64,000 nucleotides of DNA from Drechslerella dactyloides (lineage: Eukaryota > Ascomycota > Orbiliomycetes > Orbiliales > Orbiliaceae), in NCBI GenBank assembly GCA_020064725.1, contig JAGTWJ010000008.1:930001-994000 (forward strand), written 5' to 3'. A program made the translations under genes and the position numbers. A model generated the notes under the pieces. The model did no database searches and was not told the DNA's origin. It saw only the letters and a program-made list of their open reading frames with translations. Every line of letters starts with the position of its first letter. Position 1 is the stretch's first letter. Shown here in pieces: positions 55,872-64,000 of the stretch.

Positions 55872-58495
55872 CTAAGCCTTAGCCTTCATGGCTCCAGTCT
55901 GATCTAACGCCCTGCACTTTTTCAAGTCGTTCAGACGGTCAATCACAACGTCGATGCCGAGTAGCTCGCCTCTGTTCTGCGTCTCCTGGTTGTCTCTGTC
56001 CCGCACATTCACCGATCTGTTCTTCTGCTCGTCTGCACCGACAACTAAATTATTGTGACAAACATTAGCATATGCGCCGTACATACATAGATAATCACGA
56101 AGTGCGCGGTGCGGTGAGTAGAGGTAGCTTACCAAAGGTAAAGTTATACTGATGCATCTGAGCCTGCAGAATCTTCTTCTTCATCGTGTTGCCGCTGATG
56201 TCGACGTCGACATAGAACCCGGCGTCGTGGAATATCTTCTGCAGCTCGACAACGTAGTCATTGTTCGCCGGAGTGACTGGCAAGATTAAGATCTGTCGCG
56301 GGCTCAGCCAGAACGGCCACTTTCCGGCGAAATGCTCCGTGAGGATAGCGGTGAAGCGCTCAAAACTGCCGTAGATGGCGCGGTGGACCATGACTGGGGT
56401 CTCGTAAACGCCTACGTCTTCACCCTTCTCGTTCTTTACTGGTGGTGCACCGGTGTTGTAGCGGAGCTTGAAGCGCTGCGGCAGCTGGAAGTCGAGCTGG
56501 ATGGTGGCGCATTGGAACTCGCGACGGAGGGCGTCGGAGATGGTGATATCGATCTTTGGTCCGTAGAAGGCGCCGTCACCGGGGTTCAGCTCCCATTCAC
56601 CTCCGCCTTGCGTTGCGAATAGATCCAGTGCTTTCTTGAGCTGTTCTTCGGCCTTGTTCCAAGTCTCCACTTCACCCAAGTATTTTTCGGGTCTGGTGGA
56701 TAGATTCAACTTGAAGGTGAAGCCGAGTCTGCCGTAGACGGTCTTCAAGAAGTCGAATAGACCCATAATCTCGTCCATGACTTGGTCCTTGGTGCAAAAG
56801 ATGTGGGTATCATCTTGCTGGAACCGACGGACTCGAGTCAAACCGCTCAAGGCACCGGACGCTTCGTTCCGATGGAGGACACCAAAGTCAGCGACTCTCC
56901 ACGGCAGCTCTCGGTAACTGCGCTCGCGATGGCCAAATATGATGCAATGTCCTGGGCAGTTCATGGGTTTCAGGCCAAACTTTTCCTTTTCAACATCCAA
57001 GACAAACATGTCCTCGTGGTAGTTCTGCCAGTGACCCGAAGTCTTCCAGAGATCCGCGTTATACATGTTCGGCGTGATGACCTCGTCGTAGCCACGTTTC
57101 CAGTACTCTTCCCTGAGGAACGCCATCAGGGTGTTGTATATTCTGGTGCCGTGCGGTAAGAAGAACGCGGAACCGGGGCTGATGGGATCGAAGAAGAAGA
57201 GTTCCTGTTCCTTTCCGATCTTGCGGTGGTCTCGTTTCGCTGCTTCCTCCAGGTACTTCTTGTATTCGTCCATCAGCTTCTTGTCGGGGAAGCTGACGCC
57301 GTAGATACGCTGCAGCGTCTCGTTCGCAGCATCGCCGAGGAAGTAGCAAGAAGAATGCTAGTCATTGCGATAGTTAGTAAGTCAGTTGGTCATCCAGGTT
57401 AGATTACAGGGCAGTCTCACCTTCATCACAGCGAATGACTTTATTCTTCCGGTGTTTGGGATATGGGGCCCAACGCAGAGATCGATCAAAGGACCACATC
57501 GATAGACGGTGGAGCTGGTTCCATTGGGAATCTTGGATTTGATGAGGACCTGCTTGTATTTGTTATGTTTGAACATCTCAAGAAGGTTCTCCTTGGTGAC
57601 GACCAAACGCTCAAACGCCTGCTTCTCCTTGATGATCTTTCCTGCGATGGTCTCAAGCGGTTTAACATCTTCTGGCCGGACGACCCTATACAGAAGCGTC
57701 AGCGTGTTCGTTGACGAAGTGGGACTCGCACTATGACTTACTGAGCGTCTTCTGCCATACCCATCTCGTAAAAGAAGCCTTCGTTGGTTGGTGGACCGAG
57801 GCAGAGATGACATCCGAAATGTCGCTCGGCGGCTTCACCGAGAACGTGTGCGCTCGAATGCCAGAACACCTTTTTGGCTACAGGTAAAGTAAGTTTCCGT
57901 GATGCGTAGACAGAATTGGAATATTTTAGGAGTGTTATCAGCACCTTCGAGGTTGTCAAAGTCGAGCAGCTCGACGGTACAGTCCTTCTCGAGAGGCCGT
58001 GGCAGATCCCACAGCTCGCCATCGACCTTGGAGATGACGGTCTTGTCGGCGACGCCCTTGCCGGACTCGATTGCGATCTTGAGCGGTGACGTGACCCATG
58101 ACTCGCCAATCATGGTACGGTTCTCAGGCAAGATGGTGATGGTAATGCTCTCCCTCGGCTTGGCAGCGCATTCTTCATCGTATTCGGCCTTGAGCTTCTC
58201 GAACAGCTGGATGCGATGGTCGATATATGCGGGAGGAGGGTCCAGCTGCAGTATTATTCATCTAGTTCAGCTTTCTTGTTGAAAGAACGGGTATAAAAGT
58301 AGACGATAGATTGAGATATCCTACCTCTAGCGGTACAGATGGGCCAGCCGGGGTTGGAGCTGCTTTCTTCTGCTTATCCTTCTTTTCGCCCTTGGGCTTC
58401 CCGGCGTTCGAAGGCCCAGCGGCGGATCCGGCGGGAGCATCGGAGCCAATGGTGACCTCCTTGACCTTGTCGACGACCTGGCCGACGGCGTCCAT
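55872..58495 (-). CDS. ths1: threonyl-tRNA synthetase, cytoplasmic type
   Basis: Six exons: 58495..58325, 58245..57945, 57877..57742, 57685..57421, 57357..56133 and 56044..55872, giving 756 residues. A Lys-rich N-terminal extension (GEKKDKQKK) precedes the TGS domain. The editing/SAD region has HSSAHVLGEA, an HxxxH zinc motif. The class II core follows: PHGTRIYNTLMAFLREEYWK (motif 1), MNCPGHCIIFGHRERSYREL, and RVRRFQQDDTHIFC (motif 2). The anticodon-binding domain ends in NRGELLGIDVVIDRL. The enzyme charges tRNA-Thr and removes mischarged Ser (family knowledge). The frame extends slightly upstream of 58495 but without an ATG. No mitochondrial presequence is obvious. It is divergent from the PPC synthetase gene. 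Confidence 0.97.
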
Positions 58496-59318
58496 GGTGG
58501 TGGTCTTTTGTGACAATCACGTACGCAGGAGTCTCTGTGGCACGAAATGGTATCCTAAGACAGTGATCTCAAGCGGCTGTCGTGCAGCGAGGTCAGCATT
58601 GGTTGCGGGGCAAGGATGTATGGCGGGGCACGTACTGGGTAAGATGGATGGTGAAGCTGTCGTGAGTCAAGCCGTCGCGCTGTCGCGAAGAGTCGGTCAA
58701 ATTTGGCGGGCTGCGTTGGTTTGTCTGGTGGGGCGTCGTTCTGGCTGGGCCGGCTCCCCGCACCGCCAGATGGAGAAGAAAAAAAGAAAAACCCCAAGAG
58801 GAAGCGACGCTGGGCTCTCGGTCCACTACATCAGATGATAACGCTGACGGCGACCTCCCGTTGGCCCCTCCGCAGGAACCCAGAAGATCTCCTGCAGGCG
58901 CACCGGAGACAGGAAGGCAGCAGGTTTCGGGCGAGTCGGTCGGACGGACGCCTTTGACATCTTGACTTTCGGGCATGTCCAGGCGCTAGGCAGGTGCCGG
59001 CTACCTCGGAAGTCATCACTGTGCGCCAGTTCGAGAGAACAGCATGATATATTGATATATACACGGTCGCCCGAATCCTAAATTTTGAAAACTCCAGCAG
59101 CATTTAAATTATGGCCGTGGCAGGGACGTGAGATAGCCGATGATTCTTCCCGACGACATTTCTCAGGAACCTCCCCCGAGGATGACGATAGATTCCGCTT
59201 CCGAGCCATCGTTTATCTAAGATACTATCGGATATATATCCCGCAGCCACCGTCCGAAGCCGCAAACGGAGCGCCCTGTACGACGATATAAAGAGGCCCT
59301 ATTACGCCACCGCCCACC
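58496..59318. promoter_or_regulatory. 823-bp divergent promoter, ths1 / PPC synthetase
   Basis: This holds the promoters of two oppositely oriented housekeeping genes. TA-rich elements lie near 59048-59062 and 59230-59240. No gene is seen. Confidence 0.6.
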
Positions 59319-60540
59319 ATGTCCGCCAGCAGTTCCAGCTTGACTGCCGCCCACTCGGCCCAGGACTACGCGAATGCGATCGATAGGTCCGTTCCCAGCT
59401 TCACGGCCGCTCAGGAACCGGATGAAAAATCCTACTTCAACACCAACTTGCCGCCGCCGGAGCTCGAAGAATATTCCGAACGGACCGAGCAGTTCGTCAG
59501 ACACCACTATCACCATCAGCGCAGGGTCGTCTTGATTACATCCGGCGGAACAACAGTCCCACTAGAGAACCAGACGGTCCGATTCATCGACAACTTTTCC
59601 GCCGGGACGAGAGGTGCCACCAGCGCCGAGTACTTCCTAGAAGCCGGATATGCCGTGATCTTCCTGCACCGGCAGTTCAGCCTGCTGCCTTACAGCCGAC
59701 ACTACAGCCATTCGACGAACTGCTTCTTGGACTTTCTGTCGGAAGCACAGCCTACCGATGGCTACGCGAAAAAGAGCGCCGTCATGGCAAAAGGGGAGTA
59801 CAGCGACACGATGCTGTCCGTCCTGAGAAAATACAATCATGCCAAGCGAGAGAACTTGCTATTGCTACTTCCCTTCACGACTATAAACTCCTACCTGTTC
59901 TTACTTAGAGCGCTGGCTATGAAGATGGAGCCTATGGGAAGCAAGGCGCTATTCTACCTGGCGGCCGCCGTCAGCGACTTCTTCATCCCCAGAGAACGCA
60001 TGTCGGAGCATAAAATTCAAAGTGGCGACTTTAACGAGACGCAGCTCGTGGACCCAGCAGCTTCTGGCGTTGGGAAGAAGCTGATTATTGACTTGGACCC
60101 TGTCCCCAAGTTCCTCAAGAGACTCGTTGAATCATGGGCGCCCAAAGGAATGATCGTTTCATTCAAGGTATCTATACCACCATTTTGCGATATAACAGTT
60201 TTTGTCCTCCATGGACTACTAGGCTAACAGTCTGGGCCAGCTCGAAACGGACGAGGGTATACTCCTCAAAAAATGTCGTCTAGCTCTGGAACGCTACTCT
60301 CACCATTTAGTCATCGGTAACCTGCTGCAGACCCGCAAGTTCGAGGTTGTCTTAGTGGACTCGGTGGACCCGCAGAAGCAGCCGCGTCGGCTGACTCTAC
60401 AAAGAGATGAGGCGAACGGCGTCAAGTTTGCAACCAAGCAAGACATGGAGATAGAAGAGCAGATCGTGACGGAAGTGGTGCGAAGACATGGTGCTCGGAT
60501 ATGGGACGTTGTGGCTACCACTGGAAGCCTACCAGAGTAA
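59319..60540 (+). CDS. cab2: phosphopantothenoylcysteine synthetase (Cab2/PPCS)
   Basis: Two exons: 59319..60167 and 60241..60540, giving 382 residues. The nucleotide-binding start RRVVLITSGGTTVPLENQTV then RFIDNFSAGTRGATSAEYFL is diagnostic of eukaryotic PPCS. Further matches are GYAVIFLHRQFSLLPYSRHY, the FYLAAAVSDFFIPRERMSEH stretch that continues into KIQS, KFLKRLVESWAPKGMIVSFK and, in exon 2, LETDEGILLKKCRLALERYS and HHLVIGNLLQTR. The enzyme joins 4'-phosphopantothenate to cysteine in the second step of coenzyme A synthesis from pantothenate (family knowledge). Length fits a eukaryotic monofunctional PPCS; there is no fused decarboxylase as in bacterial Dfp/CoaBC. Confidence 0.95.
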
Positions 60541-61153
60541 TCGAGAATTCGAAATTCCTCCTCACTACTCAATACCAGCATTATCTGCCACTGCAGACCG
60601 CTTTGACTTGTTCAGAGCTAGCTGCAGAGCGCACTCTATATAGTCTGGAGAAAGACTGAGTAGACAGATTTGGGGATTTCTGGGAGGCAGGCCTGCGATC
60701 TGGAGCATCATTATGGTATTTAGCTTTATTTGTACAGATAGATTGTGCTGCATTTACTTGGATGAATCATAGTCCATCAGGACATAGTATCTCTCGTTCC
60801 GCTCAGGTTTCGAGGCTGAGAGGCAATTTTGTAAATGCCAGCTCGCTCGACTTGCTCCGAGGTAGTAGTCTCGAGGCCAGACTTGCCAGGTCGGCCATTC
60901 GAGGCCTGATGTCTCGCCTGTGTTGCCCTGCGCCGCTGCCACAATTGACTCTTCTTGGCATTAAATATTTCGCCAAAAAAAATTTGGCGCACAGTCCGAA
61001 TCACATCAACTTGACACCAGCACCCCACGATTCACGCGCCTTGACGTTGAAGTTACTACGCCTGATAAGCTGCACAACAGCCTCTGTCGCACGGTTCGAT
61101 TGTGCTGGTTATTCAACCGACTACACGTTAATTCTCCGACAGCAGCACCAGCG
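60541..61153. other. intergenic between cab2 and gar1
   Basis: This holds the cab2 3' UTR and the gar1 promoter. No gene is seen. Confidence 0.6.
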
Positions 61154-62108
61154 ATGAGTTTCAGAGGAGGAAGAGGAGGCGGTGCTCCTCGAGGCCGAGG
61201 TGGATTCGGCGGCGGTCGAGGCGGCGGGGGGTTCAGAGGTACAGATATCTTGTTCTACGGCATCATGGACTATTAAATGGAAGCTTACTTTGGGGTATCT
61301 AACAGGTGGACGAGGTGGTGCGCCGCAATCGTTCGGCCCTCCGGACCAGGTCTTCGGTACGGCTCCTTCCAGCCCAGCATATTTCCTCTAACAGGGTTAT
61401 TGGACGTGAGGTTGCTAATGCTGTGTCTTCCTCGCTGGAATTAAGAAATGGGAACATTCGTGCATGCATCTGAAGGCGAGATGGTGTGCGAGTCCACGAA
61501 CGCGAAGATCCCGTTCTTCAATGCGCCGATGTACCTGGAAAACAAGGTACGCAGCTCTCCAGAACGAAATGGCAAAGGAGAGCGAACCGATATGCTAATT
61601 CAGTCACGCCTTGACAGTCTGCGGTTGGCAAAGTGGACGAAGTCCTCGGGCCGATAAATCAGGTTTACTTCACGATAAAGCCCCAGGAAGGCGTCGTTGC
61701 AACGTCGTTCAAGAAGGGCGATAAGTTTTATATCGGCGGCGATAAGCTGCTACCGCTGGACAAGTGCGTATCACCGGCGATCTCTCATGGCATCGATTCG
61801 ATCATGTATTCTTTTGTGGTATTTACTGACTGGTTGCCCACGTGTCCAGATTCCTGCCGAAGCCGAAGCCACCACCGGGTTCGAAGCCCAAGGGCGTCTC
61901 GAAGAGGGGAGCCGCCGGCGGACGGGGCGGAAGGGGAGCGCCTAGAGGCGGTATGCGCGGACGGGGAGCTCCTAGAGGCGGACGAGGTGGAGCGCCGATG
62001 AGAGGAGGCTTCGGAGCACCAAGAGGTGGTGCCGGCGGCAGGGGCCGGGGCATCCCGAGAGGCAGAGGAAGCGCACCGGCGAGAGGCGGCTTCAGAGGCA
62101 GATATTGA
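61154..62108 (+). CDS. gar1: Gar1, H/ACA small nucleolar RNP subunit
   Basis: Five exons: 61154..61238, 61306..61356 (51 nt), 61446..61546, 61618..61763 and 61850..62108, giving 213 residues (yeast Gar1 is 205). It has RGG/GAR tails at both ends around a compact core: FVHASEGEMVCESTNAKIPF, FFNAPMYLENKSAVGKVDEV, then LGPINQVYFTIKPQEGVVAT and KFYIGGDKLLPLDKFLP. The double GAR-box layout is specific for Gar1. It binds Cbf5 in H/ACA snoRNPs, which pseudouridylate rRNA and support telomerase RNA in some species (family knowledge). RGG tails are usual targets of arginine methylation. The tail exons are GC-rich and repetitive. Confidence 0.96.
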
Positions 62109-63033
62109 AGTGCAGGCCGTGGATGAAGCCAGCTCGAAATACCGATGTGCAATCAGTCCGCCTTCAAGTCTGGTTCACTCTCCAGGGATCGCGATTCGTG
62201 TGCGCCGCCGTTCGTCTTGGGGGCTCCCATACTTACCTAGATCGTGAATATACGGAGATGCTGGGGAAATATCCATAGTTGATTTGGTTTCGTCGGGCTC
62301 TGGGTGTTTTTAATTGGAGTTCGGGGTCATGTCATCTTAATCACATTTGCTGGTCATCTTGAAGGTTTCTTGTATGATACCGTCCATTGCAGTAGAATGT
62401 ACACTACCTCAAATCCCCACCGGGTTCCGTATTCTCCTATCTCTACCGCTCAATCGGCAATACAAATCATCACGAACTCTGAGAGCCTTGTGCACTTGCA
62501 TCTGGTGGTCGTGGTGTCGGGCGGTTCTGTTGGAATGGGCCCCCACTATTAGGCCGTGATCTGCAGGCTTGGCTCTCTGACAGGTGATTTGTACACTCCA
62601 CGTAAATTTCCGAGCCGGGTACTTGCATTGCAGCTCTGCTGTCATATTAACACCTCTCCAGACCTTCAACGTCACCCTTCTCGAGCGTGCTAGCCTCCAT
62701 CGACATCTTCACTTCTCGCGCCGCCGCCACGATTTTTTTTCCTTGCATTCGTGTGTATATATTACAATTGCAAGCTTGGTGTTTCGTGGCCGTAGCCTCC
62801 CAGCTCCCGCTCACCGCGTCACACGAGCCGCCTAGTAGCTACTTTGGCCCTTCACGACCTCCTATCGAATCTTTCCGACGTACCACCTTGCGACCCGCCG
62901 CTACGAACACACGGGTAGACGCTAGCTACCCTGGACACCTGTGGACGCTATACGGGAGCTCGAAGCTCTTGCAGTCCTCGCCGGCACCTCCGAACCCGAA
63001 GTCACAGCTCGCTCTCCGAATGCGTTCTTATTG
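62109..63033. other. intergenic between gar1 and the small membrane-protein gene
   Basis: No gene is seen. An in-frame extension of the 63034 gene reaches back to about 62941 without an ATG, so it is probably 5' UTR. Confidence 0.55.
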
Positions 63034-63419
63034 ATGCACCCTTCTCTGACACTGACATTTATTGTCTTTGTCGCTGGGTACATTACCGCGCAGTTCTCGC
63101 TTATATCCCGCTCGTTCGAACTTCTGGTCTTCGCTTGGGAGAACGGGGTGTTTGTATGTTCGCTGCGCTTTCCGTTGGCGTTCGAGGAGGGTACTGATTG
63201 GGGTTTCGGTACTAGGGACGGGCGCTCATAGGACTGGCCTTGTTGAGTCTATTGTTTCTCGTGATACTCGTACCGCTGGAGAGAATTGCGGCGAGGGAAA
63301 CGAGGCTGGTAGGGACTGTCCACCATCAATCAAAAGTCGACGGCAGGCAACGGCTAACGATCTGTGTGATCAGCACTCGCGAGCTAGCAGCGGTGGGATA
63401 TCCGCCCGGGAACAATTGA
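63034..63419 (+). CDS. small two-pass membrane protein of unknown function
   Basis: Two exons: 63034..63153 and 63216..63419, giving 107 residues. Two hydrophobic helices are visible: LTLTFIVFVAGYITAQFSLI in exon 1 and ALIGLALLSLLFLVILVPLE in exon 2. The region between them (SRSFELLVFAWENGVFGRA) and the ERIAARE that follows resemble a small uncharacterised fungal membrane protein. The polar tail after residue about 75 is less convincing. A further intron starting near gtaggg (63310) might remove it, so the 3' end is uncertain. The next gene begins only 28 bp after this stop, which also argues for a different 3' structure. Confidence 0.55.
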
Positions 63420-63447
63420 GGAGAAGGGGGAGCTTCTGACGACTATA

Positions 63448-64000
63448 ATGGCCACGATGGATACCCCGCCGGCCTTGATGAGGGTGTTCTGGCCATGCGG
63501 GCTGCCTCGGAAGGAAAACTCGGGACTTCTCGTCGGGTGGCGGAATTCGGAGTCCGACATCTTTGTCGTGGCCTTGCTCAACGCGGACGATGTGAGGCGC
63601 GAGAAGTAACCAATATGCATGCGGTGGCGAGTTTTGCTAACGGTGGAATACCTTAGAGCAGAGCTATCGACCACGCGCTGCGCAACGGGGCAATCTTCAA
63701 GAAGCCGGTCACCTCTCTCACGAAGCTCTTCCAGATGAGCAAGAGGACACGGCTGCACGTTCTCGGTTCTTTGAATGGCCCGCCGCCTAAGAAGTTCGAG
63801 GCCCGGCATATCCATGCGACGTTGACCGAAAGCTGTCCGTATCCGACGATATATTGCCCTCCGGAGAACAATATCACGATACAAGTCATCATGTTTGAGA
63901 TGCCGTCGCCGTGGCGAATGCAGTATATGTCTTTGAAACCTATATCGCTCGCGTTGGATGAGGAGACAACCGCTGTCGAAGAGACGGGGGGGAGGGAGGC
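63448..64000 (+). CDS. unrecognised protein, 5' part only
   Basis: Two exons are visible: 63448..63591 and 63657..64000 (runs off the right edge), read as phase 0 across an intron with donor gtgagg and acceptor ccttag. The frame stays open to the window end. The predicted protein starts MATMDTPPALMRVFWPCGLP and continues with SGLLVGWRNSESDIFVVALL, AIFKKPVTSLTKLFQMSKRT and NNITIQVIMFEMPSPWRMQY. I do not recognise a family. There is no signal peptide or clear membrane segment. The donor at 63592 was chosen over a later gtaacc because only the former keeps exon 2 in frame. Confidence 0.5.

Noticed and set aside
1..64000. CRISPR arrays, prokaryotic operons or insertion sequences
   Set aside because: The spliceosomal introns and gene content are eukaryotic; no spaced direct repeats or transposase frames are visible.

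Overview
The window is nuclear DNA of a filamentous ascomycete (Pezizomycotina). The evidence is short spliceosomal introns (about 40-230 nt) with GT..AG ends, GC-rich exons, and a gene set typical of that group: Sds23/Moc1, a GapA-type RasGAP, Mis14, augmin HAUS1, a HeLo-domain protein and an AMMECR1 homologue. I cannot assign a genus. I rebuilt exon structures by hand from donor and acceptor sites and reading phase. Every multi-exon model below closes in frame, but none is supported by RNA data.

Layout, left to right. 1-1343 (-): 5' part of an Slm1-type PIP2/TORC2 effector, cut by the window edge. 3607-5259 (+): Sds23. 6494-7819 (+): Sec14. 8524-9460 (+): kinetochore Mis14/Nsl1. 10458-10935 (-): small conserved fungal protein of unknown role. 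15736-17840 (+): Mnn1-family mannosyltransferase. 20326-23048 (-): RasGAP. 30052-32380 (-): FUT8-like GT23 glycosyltransferase. 33831-36389 (-): Rrp6, divergent from Mdm35 at 36791-37160 (+). 38164-39233 (+): phosphatidylserine synthase. 39648-44588 (-): giant kinase-ankyrin protein, divergent from a HeLo-pseudokinase protein at 44892-46883 (+). 47293-48174 (+): AMMECR1. 49592-50787 (-): Ras-family GTPase. 51836-53043 (-): augmin HAUS1, divergent from ER DnaJ P58IPK at 53425-55141 (+). 55872-58495 (-): threonyl-tRNA synthetase, divergent from phosphopantothenoylcysteine synthetase at 59319-60540 (+). 61154-62108 (+): Gar1. 63034-63419 (+): small membrane protein. 63448-64000 (+): 5' part of an unrecognised gene.

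Most of the window is housekeeping: phospholipid transport and synthesis (Sec14, PS synthase, Mdm35), RNA processing (Rrp6, Gar1), chromosome segregation (Mis14, HAUS1), protein synthesis and folding (ThrRS, P58IPK), glycosylation and Ras signalling (RasGAP plus a Ras GTPase about 27 kb away). Large stretches hold no recognisable gene, notably 10936-15735 and 23049-30051.

The most interesting locus is 39648-46883. An intronless 1646-residue protein with an intact Ser/Thr kinase domain and a long ankyrin array shares a 303-bp divergent promoter with a protein made of an N-terminal HeLo domain (the membrane-killing domain of HET-S) and a C-terminal kinase-like domain lacking the catalytic aspartate. 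That is the architecture of the mammalian necroptosis pair: an RIPK-type kinase (RIPK4 and ANKK1 are kinase-ankyrin proteins) and MLKL (four-helix bundle plus pseudokinase). I propose it as a candidate fungal regulated cell-death module. The domains are read from the sequence; the functional pairing is inference.
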